Origin: GCA-2733415 sp049609325
Lineage (GTDB): Bacteria; Bacteroidota; Bacteroidia; Flavobacteriales; Flavobacteriaceae
Reading direction: 5' to 3'
Length of the DNA: 64,000 bases
Assembly (NCBI GenBank): GCA_049609325.1
Contig: JBMYYK010000003.1
Span: 35,412-99,411, forward strand
Notes under the pieces: generated by a model
Seen by the model: the letters and a program-made list of their open reading frames with translations, nothing else
Database searches by the model: none
Told to the model about the DNA's origin: nothing
In this document: positions 43,228 through 51,756 of the stretch, in pieces
How positions within the stretch are numbered: position 1 is the stretch's first letter
How the letters are laid out: every line of letters starts with the position of its first letter
Translations under genes and position numbers: made by a program

Positions 43228-43926
43228 ATGAGTATACATATTGGTGCAAAACAAGGTGATATTGCTGAAACAATTTTATTACCAGGAGACCCATTAAGAG
43301 CAAAATGGATTGCAGAAACATTTTTTGACAACCCAGTTTGTTTTAATGAAATAAGAGGAATGTTAGGGTATACTGGCACATATAAAGGGAAACGAATATC
43401 TGTTATGGGTACGGGCATGGGCGTGCCAAGTATTTCTATTTATACACAAGAATTGATTACGCAGTTTGGCGTTAAAAATTTAATTCGTGTAGGTAGTGCG
43501 GGGTCATACCAACCAGAAATTAAAGTTAGAGATATTGTTATTGCCATGTCATCTTCATCAACTTCAGGAATAAATGAATTACGTTTTGGTGGGGCAGATT
43601 ATGCACCAACGGCAAGTTTTGAGCTTTTCCGAAGCGCTTTAAAAATAGCTGAAGAAAAGCAAATAACAGTTAAAGCTGGTAACATTTTAACAAGTGATGA
43701 GTTTTATGAAGACGATATCAAATCGTATGAAAAATGGTCGAAGTTTGGGGTGTTATGTGTAGAAATGGAAACTGCAGGTTTATATACAATTGCAGCAATG
43801 CACAATGTTAACGCCTTGTCTATTTTAACCATTTCAGATTCTTTAGTGACTAAAGAAACCACCACAAGTAAAGAACGAGAAAGTACGTTTAATGAAATGA
43901 TTGAAATTGCTTTAGAATTAGCTTGA
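43228..43926 (+). CDS. deoD: purine-nucleoside phosphorylase, DeoD type
   Basis: Hexameric phosphorylase that splits purine (deoxy)nucleosides to base and (deoxy)ribose 1-phosphate. 232 residues, as in E. coli DeoD. MSIHIGAKQGDIAETILLPGDPLRAKWIAE is the phosphate-binding entry with the Arg of PLRAK. GTGMGVPSISIYTQEL, RVGSAGSYQP and VEMETAGLY (ribose-binding Met-Glu) follow, and the catalytic Asp is in LTISDSLVT. Clusters with deoC. Confidence 0.96.
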   Translation: MSIHIGAKQGDIAETILLPGDPLRAKWIAETFFDNPVCFNEIRGMLGYTGTYKGKRISVMGTGMGVPSISIYTQELITQFGVKNLIRVGSAGSYQPEIKVRDIVIAMSSSSTSGINELRFGGADYAPTASFELFRSALKIAEEKQITVKAGNILTSDEFYEDDIKSYEKWSKFGVLCVEMETAGLYTIAAMHNVNALSILTISDSLVTKETTTSKERESTFNEMIEIALELA

Positions 43927-43957
43927 ATCTGATGTAACACAATTTCAACTAAATATG

Positions 43958-43965
43958 TACTTTTG
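43958..43965 (+). promoter_or_regulatory. -7 box of rpiB
   Basis: TACTTTTG, exact TAnnTTTG, followed by GTTGCGC; 27 bases before the rpiB ATG. It allows rpiB to be expressed separately from deoC-deoD. Confidence 0.55.
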
Positions 43966-43992
43966 TTGCGCACAACTTAAAAACACATACTC

Positions 43993-44421
43993 ATGAAAAT
44001 TGCAATTGGAAATGACCACGCTGGTACGGAATATAAATTTGAAATTATCAAGCTGTTAGAAGCCAGAGGAATTACGGTAACTAATTACGGTACCAATGAA
44101 AATGCAAGTGTTGATTATCCAGATTTTGTTCATCCGGTGGCTAATGATGTAGATACCCAAAAAGTAGATTTTGGTATTTTAGTATGTGGTAGTGGAAATG
44201 GCGTGTCAATGACTGCTAATAAATATGCTAATGTACGCGCAGGGTTGTGTTGGACTAAAGAAATCACGGCTTTAACGCGTCAACATAACAATGCAAATAT
44301 TTTAAGTATACCAGCACGTTATACATCAATTCCTCAAGCATTAGCAATGGTAGAAACGTTTTTAGATACTGAATTTGAGGGTGGAAGACATCAAAATAGA
44401 GTGGATAAAATTGCGAAATAA
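43993..44421 (+). CDS. rpiB: ribose-5-phosphate isomerase B
   Basis: Interconverts ribose 5-phosphate and ribulose 5-phosphate. 142 residues of the RpiB/LacA/LacB family. MKIAIGNDHAGTEYKFEI has the phosphate-binding Asp-His. VDYPDFVHPVA, then the Cys loop FGILVCGSGNGVSMTANK, where the Cys is the general base of RpiB, and QHNNANILSIPARY follow. An Asn-Gly-Val (NGVS) is present where many family members have IGMS. It lies 66 bases behind deoD with its own promoter. Confidence 0.95.
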   Translation: MKIAIGNDHAGTEYKFEIIKLLEARGITVTNYGTNENASVDYPDFVHPVANDVDTQKVDFGILVCGSGNGVSMTANKYANVRAGLCWTKEITALTRQHNNANILSIPARYTSIPQALAMVETFLDTEFEGGRHQNRVDKIAK

Positions 44422-44448
44422 TAAGATAGTTGATCTTCTATAAATATT

Positions 44449-44476
44449 AAATCCGAGTAAACACTCGGATTTTTTT
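44449..44476 (+). terminator. terminator after rpiB
   Basis: AAATCCGAGT (44449-44458) with ACTCGGATTT (44463-44472), AAAC loop, then T-run. Stem identical to that after rnr (20217-20241). Confidence 0.9.
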
Positions 44477-44491
44477 AATAAAAAAGACTTG

Positions 44492-45817
44492 ATGATAAAA
44501 AAACTACTACTTCTATTTGTTGTTTGTATTAGCAATGTAATTACCGCGCAAGATGCACAAACAAAAAAGCTAGACGCTTTATTTGATCAAATTACCAATT
44601 TAGATAGAGCAATGGGAAGTGTATCAGTTTTTAAAGATGGTACTGAAATTTATCAACGCTCTTTTGGTTATGCAGATGTTGAAAATACCATTTTAGCCAC
44701 TGAAAATACCAAATACAAAATAGGGTCTATCTCAAAAGTGTATACGGCAACGCTTATTTTAAAGTTGGTAGAAGAGGGTAAATTAAAATTAAGCACTAAG
44801 TTAAATGCATTTTTTCCTGAAATTCCTAACGCACATCAAATCACGATAAAAAACTTATTAAACCATTCTAGCGGTTTGTTCAATTATACCAAATCAAAGG
44901 TGTTTTATGATTGGGCTATAGTAGAGCATACTCAAGAGGAATTTCTTCAAAAAATAATAGAAAATGGAGTGATTTTTCAACCTAATGACCGTCATGAATA
45001 TTCTAATACAAACTTTGTGTTATTAGCGTTTATAGCAGAAAAGATATATGCAAAACCGTTTAATAGCATTTTACAAGATGAACTTTTAACTCCATTAGAT
45101 TTAAATCAAACTCAGGTAGGAGGAGAAATTGATATAGATAATGAAGAGTCGTATTCTTATAGAAAAACCGATGAATGGGAAAAATTTCCTACTTGGGTTA
45201 TGACTAACGCCATTGGTGCCGGGTCATTAATAGCAACTCCTACAGATGTTAATAAATTTATTAATGCATTGTTTACGTATAAACTATTAGGGAAGAAATG
45301 GGTTGACAAAATGCAAAAACTGACTAAATATTACGGTTTAGGCATGTTTAGGTATACAATGCTAAATAAAGAATTTTACGGGCACTCCGGACGTATGGAA
45401 AAATTTCAATCGTTAACTCTATATAATAGCAATGATAAATTAACCTTAACCTTATGTGTTAATGCAAACACATTAGACTTTAACACGCTTGTAAAAGCTG
45501 TTGTTGCCGTACTTCAAAATACGAGTATTACCGTACCAGGGTTACAAACTATAAAATTAACGCATGCTAAAGCTATTGAAGGTGTGTATTCTGGTGAAGG
45601 TTATGCACATAAAATTAAAGTTTTTAAAGACGATAATGCTATTGTTGTACAACGTTCAGGGCAAAAAGCATATAAAACAGAAGCCATTTCAGAAACCTTA
45701 TTTACGATTAAACAATTTAATGCAGAGTTCAAATTTAGTCTGGAAGACCAAAAATTAGAATTCATACAACACGGTAAAGGCTATATTCTATATAAAGAAA
45801 AAACCGACACTCCTTAA
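44492..45817 (+). CDS. serine hydrolase of the class C beta-lactamase/penicillin-binding fold
   Basis: 441 residues with a Sec signal (about 1-20, SNVITAQD). The catalytic SxxK is Ser79-Ile-Ser-Lys82 in KIGSISKVYTA; the YxN motif is EYSNTNF (about 171); the third HxG-like element is GHSGRM (about 297). A C-terminal ~100-residue beta domain (about 340-441) follows, as in many secreted esterase or peptidase relatives. It may be an esterase or D-aminopeptidase; antibiotic hydrolysis is not implied. A TTG just before the ATG could add one residue. It is convergent with glnS. Confidence 0.9.
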   Translation: MIKKLLLLFVVCISNVITAQDAQTKKLDALFDQITNLDRAMGSVSVFKDGTEIYQRSFGYADVENTILATENTKYKIGSISKVYTATLILKLVEEGKLKLSTKLNAFFPEIPNAHQITIKNLLNHSSGLFNYTKSKVFYDWAIVEHTQEEFLQKIIENGVIFQPNDRHEYSNTNFVLLAFIAEKIYAKPFNSILQDELLTPLDLNQTQVGGEIDIDNEESYSYRKTDEWEKFPTWVMTNAIGAGSLIATPTDVNKFINALFTYKLLGKKWVDKMQKLTKYYGLGMFRYTMLNKEFYGHSGRMEKFQSLTLYNSNDKLTLTLCVNANTLDFNTLVKAVVAVLQNTSITVPGLQTIKLTHAKAIEGVYSGEGYAHKIKVFKDDNAIVVQRSGQKAYKTEAISETLFTIKQFNAEFKFSLEDQKLEFIQHGKGYILYKEKTDTP

Positions 45818-45829
45818 AGTACCGGTTTT
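45800..45829. terminator. imperfect hairpin at the end of the serine hydrolase gene
   Basis: AAAACCG near 45800 pairs with CGGTTTT ending near 45829, with an imperfect inner stem (ACT/AGT); it overlaps the stop codon. Probably a weak terminator shared with convergent glnS. Confidence 0.45.
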
Positions 45830-45851
45830 AATTATTAATAATGAAATGAAT

Positions 45852-47882
45852 TTATAAGGCCTTAGCTTCTTCAACTAATAAGGCATTATCATCAGCTAAT
45901 GCTGTTGTTATAAATTGGTTGATAGCCTCATTTTTTTCTAAACCGTTTTTAAGCAGCACCCCTAAGGTAATTACCGTAGCAATTCGTGTTCCTATCTTTT
46001 TTGCTGGCGTTTCAAACAAAGGTTCTAAATCGTCATATGTCACTTCTTCTGCATATTTTAACAGTTTTGTTTTTGCCGCATCTAATTTAGGTCCTGATAA
46101 ATTGGCATATTTTTTACCAATTTTTTTGATTTCATTAATTGGATTTTTTTGTGCTTGTTGCTGTGGTTTTTTATCCCCAGTATTCGTTGCCTTTTGCGTA
46201 TTTGAAGCGGCTGGTTTCCATGAATCTTTTAAACCTACAGTTTTATTAAACACTAAGTTTTCAGGAGTACTTTCTGTATCTACATTAAAATACCCTAAAC
46301 GTTGAAACTGAAAACGATCACCTGTTTGAGCATCTTTTAAATAAGGTTCAACAAAAGCCTCTTTGATTATTTGTAACGAGTTTGGATTTACAAAACTCAT
46401 AAAATCTGTATCAGAATGACTATCTGGGGCTTCATCTAAAAACAACCTGTCATACGCGCGAACTTCTGCTTTTACAGCATGTTGTATAGACACCCAATGT
46501 AATGTGCCTTTCACTCTACGGGTACTAGCTTCTGTACCACTACCAGACCTTGAATCGGCGTCATGTGTACAATGTATTTCAGTAATTACGCCATTAGCAT
46601 CTTTAACAACAGATTCTCCTTTTATAATATAAGCGTTTTTTAAACGGACTTCTTTCCCTAAAGTTAAACGGAAATATTTATTACCAGCCTCTTCTTTAAA
46701 GTCTTCACGCTCAATATATAATTCTCTTGAAAATGGTATGTCATGCGTTCCTGAGTTCTCTTGTTCAGGATTGTTTTCAGCTGTTAAGTATTCCGTTTTG
46801 TCTTCAGGATAGTCGGTAATAACAAGTTTTACAGGGTTTAACACACCCATAACTCTGGTTGCCGTTTTATTTAAATCTTCACGAATACAGAATTCTAATA
46901 ATGATACATCAGTAACACTATCACGTTTTGATATTCCTGAGACTTCACTGAATTTCCTAATTGCCGCAGCGGTATATCCACGACGTCTTAACCCAGAAAT
47001 TGTAGGCATCCTTGGGTCATCCCAACCTGTTACAATTCCATCTTCTACTAAACGCAACAATTTACGCTTACTCATAATGGTGTAACTTAGGTTTCTTCGT
47101 GCAAACTCACGCTGCTTAGGTCGTATATTGGCTGTATCATAGACCTGATCTAAAAACCAATCGTAAAGCTCACGATGAGGTTTAAACTCTAAGGTACAGA
47201 ATGAATGAGAAATATGTTCTAAATAATCAGATTCTCCATGAGTCCAATCGTACATTGGATAAATGCACCAATCACTTCCAGTTCTATGGTGGTCTTTTTT
47301 CAAAATACGATACATGATAGGATCACGCATTAACATATTGTCAGATGCCATATCTATTTTAGCACGTAATACATAAGAACCTTCTTCAAACTCACCGTTT
47401 TTCATGCGTTCAAATAGGTCTAAATTGTCTTCAACAGAAGTGTTTCTGTATGGACTTTCAACCCCTGGCTCTTCATGAGTTCCTTTTTGTTTGGCCATCT
47501 CTTCTGCAGACAAACCGTCAACATAAGCCTTTCCTTTTTGTATTAAAAGTACAGCCCAGTCATACAATTGCTGGAAGTAATCAGAAGAATAACATTCGTT
47601 AGACCATTGAAATCCTAACCAAGCCACATCTCGCTTTATAGCATCAACATACTCTTGCTCTTCTTTAGCAGGGTTTGTATCATCAAAACGAAGGTTTACA
47701 GGCGCGTTATAACGCTGACCTAATCCAAAATTTAAGCAAATTGCTGCGGCATGACCGATATGTAAATACCCATTAGGTTCTGGTGGAAAACGAAAATGTA
47801 ATTGCTCTTTTGGTAAGCCTTCATTTAAATCGTTTTCAATAATTTGCTCAATAAAATTGAGTGATTTAGTTTCTTCTGACAT
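45852..47882 (-). CDS. glnS: glutaminyl-tRNA synthetase with C-terminal extension
   Basis: Class I synthetase that charges tRNA-Gln. 676 residues. FRFPPEPNGYLHIGHAAAI holds the HIGH motif, LRFDDTNPAKEEQEYV the next block, and SYTIMSKRKLLRL the KMSKS loop (about 266-276). Two beta-barrel anticodon-binding domains extend to about 560. After a Gln/Lys/Asn-rich linker (about 565-590) comes a ~90-residue helical tail (INEIKKIGKKYANLSGPKLD to the end), absent from E. coli GlnS. It may be a tRNA-binding appendix, comparable in position to the YqeY-like tails of some GlnS, but I see no clear match. Confidence 0.95.
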   Translation of the reverse strand: MSEETKSLNFIEQIIENDLNEGLPKEQLHFRFPPEPNGYLHIGHAAAICLNFGLGQRYNAPVNLRFDDTNPAKEEQEYVDAIKRDVAWLGFQWSNECYSSDYFQQLYDWAVLLIQKGKAYVDGLSAEEMAKQKGTHEEPGVESPYRNTSVEDNLDLFERMKNGEFEEGSYVLRAKIDMASDNMLMRDPIMYRILKKDHHRTGSDWCIYPMYDWTHGESDYLEHISHSFCTLEFKPHRELYDWFLDQVYDTANIRPKQREFARRNLSYTIMSKRKLLRLVEDGIVTGWDDPRMPTISGLRRRGYTAAAIRKFSEVSGISKRDSVTDVSLLEFCIREDLNKTATRVMGVLNPVKLVITDYPEDKTEYLTAENNPEQENSGTHDIPFSRELYIEREDFKEEAGNKYFRLTLGKEVRLKNAYIIKGESVVKDANGVITEIHCTHDADSRSGSGTEASTRRVKGTLHWVSIQHAVKAEVRAYDRLFLDEAPDSHSDTDFMSFVNPNSLQIIKEAFVEPYLKDAQTGDRFQFQRLGYFNVDTESTPENLVFNKTVGLKDSWKPAASNTQKATNTGDKKPQQQAQKNPINEIKKIGKKYANLSGPKLDAAKTKLLKYAEEVTYDDLEPLFETPAKKIGTRIATVITLGVLLKNGLEKNEAINQFITTALADDNALLVEEAKAL

Positions 47883-47900
47883 GGTTCAAAATTTGAAGTA

Positions 47901-47908
47901 CAAAATTA
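47901..47908 (-). promoter_or_regulatory. -7 box of glnS
   Basis: Minus strand TAATTTTG, exact TAnnTTTG, 18 bases before the ATG; a TTG lies 25 bases further upstream, slightly long. Confidence 0.5.
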
Positions 47909-48121
47909 CTGAAAATGCTTTATATATTATACTCAAGCATTAGTAGTTTTTTTTACGTGTAACATGTTGATTATTAATAGAATAATTTGTATTTTAGTCA
48001 ACTCCTACGAATTCTTACGTCTAAGATTATACAATATCCCACTGAAATTTATTTAAAACAATGTCTAGACTACTAGCACATTGAGAAGTTGAATTTTAAC
48101 CAAATTTTAAATAAATCACGT

Positions 48122-48355
48122 ATGAAACAACGAATTAGAACGGTATTTAGTAAACTTAAAACTCCAAATACCTGGGGAAGAGAAGACTATCAAGGAGAAA
48201 CAGTTGTAAAAGTTAAAAACAAACGATTTGATAAATTCAGACCAAATGAATTTAAAAAAATGGGGTTTGTACAACGTATCATGACTAAATATGTTACTGG
48301 ATTTTCTAGCAAAGATAACATTCACCACTCTTGGAGTGATTTTTCAAACACCTAA
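48122..48355 (+). CDS. small basic hypothetical protein
   Basis: 77 residues from the ATG at 48122; a TTG at 48089 would add 11. The protein is very basic (many Lys and Arg: KQRIRTVFSKLKTPNTWGRE, KVKNKRFDKFRPNEFKKMGF) with no signal peptide or membrane helix. It could bind nucleic acid or membrane surfaces; no family is recognised. It stands alone between glnS and the transglycosylase gene. Two palindromes lie downstream (48381-48426). The reality of the gene rests on length, the ATG and regular codon use. Confidence 0.55.
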   Translation: MKQRIRTVFSKLKTPNTWGREDYQGETVVKVKNKRFDKFRPNEFKKMGFVQRIMTKYVTGFSSKDNIHHSWSDFSNT

Positions 48356-48380
48356 ATAGAAGTGTCATTAATAGTTTAAT

Positions 48381-48426
48381 CACACATACTAACAATAGGT
48401 TAGTATGTGTGTATTGTTGCGCAACA
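48381..48426. repeat. two adjacent palindromes
   Basis: CACACATACTAAC (48381-48393) with GTTAGTATGTGTG (48399-48411), a perfect 13-bp stem with a 5-base loop, followed by the 12-base palindrome TGTTGCGCAACA (48415-48426). No T-run follows, so this is not a standard terminator. It may be a processing site or protein-binding site. Confidence 0.65.
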
Positions 48427-48553
48427 TGTTTAAATACATAAATTATAAGTTTGGCAACATCATATAATAATAAGTACTGATAATTTATATATTAGTAATC
48501 ACGGCAAAAGCAATGAATAAATCATAGAAGTCTTATGGTTTAAAAGAAAATAC

Positions 48554-48566
48554 TATTTTAGCAATT
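48554..48566 (+). promoter_or_regulatory. promoter-like box near the transglycosylase start
   Basis: TATTTTAG (48554-48561), one mismatch to TAnnTTTG, ends five bases before the ATG at 48567. It favours the first ATG or a leader of only about 20 bases. Confidence 0.35.
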
Positions 48567-50198
48567 ATGCCGTTAATTACTACGATGATGAATTATTTTA
48601 GAATAGCACTATTGTTGGTGACCACATTAACTTTTGCACAAGAAAAAGTAAGTGATACACTAGCCCTGCAACAGAAAGTTAATGACACTATTACTACACC
48701 GGTAGTAAATAAATCTATAGACACGTTAAGTTTAGACGCTAACCATAATTTAACTAAAGAATCTGATTCAATAGTTAAAGACAGTTTGCCTTTAATTTTA
48801 GAGAAATTAAAAGCCAGTATTAAGGGCCAATCTGAGTTTCAATATGCAAAATCAATAGATAGTTTATGGTTGAAAGAATTGTATAATAATGAACTGTACG
48901 ATTCAATTAATCACATTAGAAAAAACGTAAACGCAGATACTATTTATTATCCAGCGCTTCCGAAGGACACCCTAATTGCGCGTTTAAAAAAATTGAATGA
49001 TCGCACCCCTTTTCATATTGAATACAATCCAATTTTAGAAAGTGTTATCAAGCGTTTTTTGAAGAACAGAAAAAGTTCTTTAGAGCGTTTAATGGGCTTA
49101 AGTGAATATTATTTCCCACATTTTGAATCTGAGCTTGATGCTCATAACATGCCATTAGAAATTAAATATCTAGCCATTGTAGAGTCGGCATTAAATCCGA
49201 GAGCAAAATCAAGAGTTGGCGCAACCGGGTTGTGGCAATTTATGTATGCTACGGGTAAAGAACATGGCTTAGATGTAAGTTCATATGTAGATGAACGTAG
49301 TGATTTAGATAAATCAACAAAAGCGGCATGTGAGTACTTAACTCGTGTGTATAAAATTTTTGGAGACTGGGATCTCGCGTTAGCGTCATACAATTCAGGC
49401 CCAGGAAATGTATCAAAAGCTATTAGACGTTCAGGAGGAAGTAAAAATTATTGGAATATCCGTCCGTTTTTACCTCGTGAAACTGCAGGTTACGTGCCAA
49501 TTTTTCAAGCTACAATGTATGTGTTCGAATATGCAAAAGAGCATAATTTAAGACCAGAATTACCAGAACATCAGTATTTTGAAGTAGATACCATTAGGGT
49601 AAAAAAGAAAATTGCATTAAAACATGTGTCTGATTTATTAGATATTAAAATGGAAGACCTTCAGTTTATGAATCCGTCTTACAAAATGGATGTTATCCCT
49701 GTGGTTGACGGTGAAAATTATGTATTGCGTTTGCCTAAAACACATATAGGAAAATTCATTACCCATGAAAAGGATATTTATGCATATGCTGATTTAGAAT
49801 TTAACAAGCGTGAAAAACCCTTGCCTGAGTTAGTAAAAACATCAAATAGAATTAGATATAAAGTTCGTTCGGGAGATTTCCTTGGAAAGATAGCCAAACG
49901 CTATGGTGTAAAAGTGAGCTCTATAAAACGATGGAACGGCTTACGATCTAACAATTTAAGAATAGGCCAGCGGTTAATAATTTATCCTAGACATCCAGAT
50001 AAAGTAGTTGTCCAAAAAAGTATTAAACCTGGTGCAAAAATGACTACTAAAGGCACTTACAAGGTTCAATCAGGAGATACACTATATGGAATTGCGAAGA
50101 GATATCCGGGCGTATCTGCAGCAAATCTTGAAGCTCATAACAAGTTGTCTGGTTCTAGTTTAAAACCAGGCATGGTGTTAAAAATTCCGAAAAGTTAA
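48567..50198 (+). CDS. LysM-containing lytic murein transglycosylase, MltD-like
   Basis: Cleaves peptidoglycan glycan strands with formation of anhydromuramic acid ends. 543 residues from 48567; the ATG at 48588 (NYFRIALLLVTTLTFAQEK) gives a tidier signal peptide. The SLT domain spans about 170-310: catalytic Glu in AIVESALNPRAKSRVGATGLWQFM, then ASYNSGPGNVSKAIRRSGG. Two LysM modules bind peptidoglycan: YKVRSGDFLGKIAKRYGV (about 430-475) and YKVQSGDTLYGIAKRY (about 495-543). An intervening domain (about 340-400) is typical of MltD. It is followed by a DUF4837 lipoprotein gene after 54 bases. Confidence 0.94.
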   Translation: MPLITTMMNYFRIALLLVTTLTFAQEKVSDTLALQQKVNDTITTPVVNKSIDTLSLDANHNLTKESDSIVKDSLPLILEKLKASIKGQSEFQYAKSIDSLWLKELYNNELYDSINHIRKNVNADTIYYPALPKDTLIARLKKLNDRTPFHIEYNPILESVIKRFLKNRKSSLERLMGLSEYYFPHFESELDAHNMPLEIKYLAIVESALNPRAKSRVGATGLWQFMYATGKEHGLDVSSYVDERSDLDKSTKAACEYLTRVYKIFGDWDLALASYNSGPGNVSKAIRRSGGSKNYWNIRPFLPRETAGYVPIFQATMYVFEYAKEHNLRPELPEHQYFEVDTIRVKKKIALKHVSDLLDIKMEDLQFMNPSYKMDVIPVVDGENYVLRLPKTHIGKFITHEKDIYAYADLEFNKREKPLPELVKTSNRIRYKVRSGDFLGKIAKRYGVKVSSIKRWNGLRSNNLRIGQRLIIYPRHPDKVVVQKSIKPGAKMTTKGTYKVQSGDTLYGIAKRYPGVSAANLEAHNKLSGSSLKPGMVLKIPKS

Positions 50199-50252
50199 TT
50201 AAGGCACTACATTTGATAGTATATTTTACCGTAAACCATATTTTAAAACCAC

Positions 50253-51233
50253 ATGTTTAAATCTCATTTCACAGTAATCATCGCTTTATTAGTTTTATGT
50301 TCTTGTAAAAAAAATTCAGATACAGAAGAACGGTATTTATCGCCTTCAGGAGGAACATTAAATACTCTAACAATAGTTTCTGATGATGCCGTATGGAATG
50401 GCGCACCTGGTGATGAGGTAAGATCAATTTTTGCAGCACCAGTAATTGGTATGCCGCAAGATGAGCCTTCGTATTCATTAAAGCACATGAAACCAAAAGC
50501 GTTTCATGAGTTTGTTAAAAAGAGCAGAACGTTTATTGAATTGAAATCTGGACAGCCAAAAGGCATTAAATTTGTAAAAGATGTTTATGCAAAACCACAA
50601 TTAGGAATACTTATTAGTGGTGAAACTAATGAGGACTTGATAGCGGTTTTGAAAGAAAACGCAACTAAAATGTCAGCAAAAGTCAAAGCGATTGAAATTG
50701 ACTATAAAATGGCTGAAATATCTAAAAACCTTTTAGATACTGATGCTATTTCTGAAGTATTTGGTATAGATTTGTCCGTATTGTTTAGCTACAGAATTGC
50801 TAAGAAAACAGAAGATTTTATGTGGCTTAGAAAAGACATAAAAACAGGTGACATGAATTTAATGATTTATGAATTACCTTATGGTACAGTACAAAGAGAT
50901 AGTACAGCTATTAGTAAAATAGTTGCAATTAGAGATTCTATTGGTAAAGCACATATACCTGGTCCGGTTAAAAACTCATATATGATTACTGAAAAATCAT
51001 TTGCCCCTTATCTAGGCGCTACTTTAATTAATAATTACCAAACCCTTGAAACAAGAGGTATTTGGGATGTAAAAAATGATTATATGGCAGGACCATTTAT
51101 CAATTACATTATTGATGATGAAAAAAATAACCGCCAATTAGTATTAGAAGGCTTTACTTATGCGCCACAAATAGCCAAGCGTGATTATATGTTTGAGTTG
51201 GAAGCGATAATTAAATCAATTGCAATTCACTAA
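50253..51233 (+). CDS. DUF4837-family lipoprotein
   Basis: 326 residues with a lipoprotein signal (LLVLCSCKKN, Cys16). LSPSGGTLNTLTIVSDDAVWNG and GMPQDEPSYSLKHM, as well as GTRGIWDVKND-like ETRGIWDVKNDYMAGPF, are the blocks I associate with DUF4837, a Bacteroidota-restricted family of unknown function. Gene order with a MltD-type transglycosylase suggests an envelope role. The stop is two bases from the stop of the convergent 120-residue protein. Confidence 0.85.
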   Translation: MFKSHFTVIIALLVLCSCKKNSDTEERYLSPSGGTLNTLTIVSDDAVWNGAPGDEVRSIFAAPVIGMPQDEPSYSLKHMKPKAFHEFVKKSRTFIELKSGQPKGIKFVKDVYAKPQLGILISGETNEDLIAVLKENATKMSAKVKAIEIDYKMAEISKNLLDTDAISEVFGIDLSVLFSYRIAKKTEDFMWLRKDIKTGDMNLMIYELPYGTVQRDSTAISKIVAIRDSIGKAHIPGPVKNSYMITEKSFAPYLGATLINNYQTLETRGIWDVKNDYMAGPFINYIIDDEKNNRQLVLEGFTYAPQIAKRDYMFELEAIIKSIAIH

Positions 51234-51235
51234 AT

Positions 51236-51598
51236 TTAGTGTGTTAGTTCAGTACTGTCTTGATGTTTTAACAAGTGAGTTAAATTCATCATCATATTTT
51301 TTTCTAATACATCATACTCACCATCACACATAAATAGTAGTTCAATTTCATATAATAATAAATCAATTTCATTGTTATTGAATTTGTGTTCTTGTGTGTA
51401 GGCTAGAATTTTTTGAAGACTTTGATAGTCATTATCTTTTGATAATTCTCTTAAGACGTCATCATAAATGTTGTTGTCAATTTTAGAAAGGATCAAATCT
51501 TTTTCTTCATCATCAAAAAAGTAATCAGCATGTGCTGAATAAAGTAGAGTGTAGGCTAAAAATTCATCATTAGTCCAATGTGTTATGGCTTGTTGCAT
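51236..51598 (-). CDS. small acidic protein, TerB-like
   Basis: 120 residues, acidic, entirely helical by appearance. FLAYTLLYSAHADYFFDDEEKDLI and LLLYEIELLFMCDGEYDVLEKNM resemble the paired acidic helices of TerB-like proteins, which bind metal ions, but the match is weak. No signal peptide. It is transcribed towards the DUF4837 gene, with no hairpin between. The strand opposite carries no gene. Confidence 0.6.
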   Translation of the reverse strand: MQQAITHWTNDEFLAYTLLYSAHADYFFDDEEKDLILSKIDNNIYDDVLRELSKDNDYQSLQKILAYTQEHKFNNNEIDLLLYEIELLFMCDGEYDVLEKNMMMNLTHLLKHQDSTELTH

Positions 51599-51700
51599 AA
51601 TAAAAAGGTTTAAAAACGTTAATAAACTAATAAAATGAGTAGAAATGGGAAGTAACAGCTAAGTTACTGATTTTTAGTAAAATACACAAGATGTAAAAAC

Positions 51701-51737
51701 AAAAACCCCTTCATCACATAAAGATGAAGGGGTTTTT
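51701..51737 (-). terminator. terminator after the CMD-family gene
   Basis: AAAAACCCCTTCATC (51701-51715) with GATGAAGGGGTTTTT (51723-51737), perfect 15-bp stem, 7-base loop. It lies 20 bases beyond the minus-strand gene at 51757. Confidence 0.92.
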
Positions 51738-51756
51738 ATATAAAAAGTAAAAGGAC

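Noticed and set aside
44492..45817. Antibiotic-resistance beta-lactamase
   Set aside because: SxxK and YxN motifs define the broad serine-hydrolase fold, but length, C-terminal domain and the lack of class C-specific KTG fit a general hydrolase.
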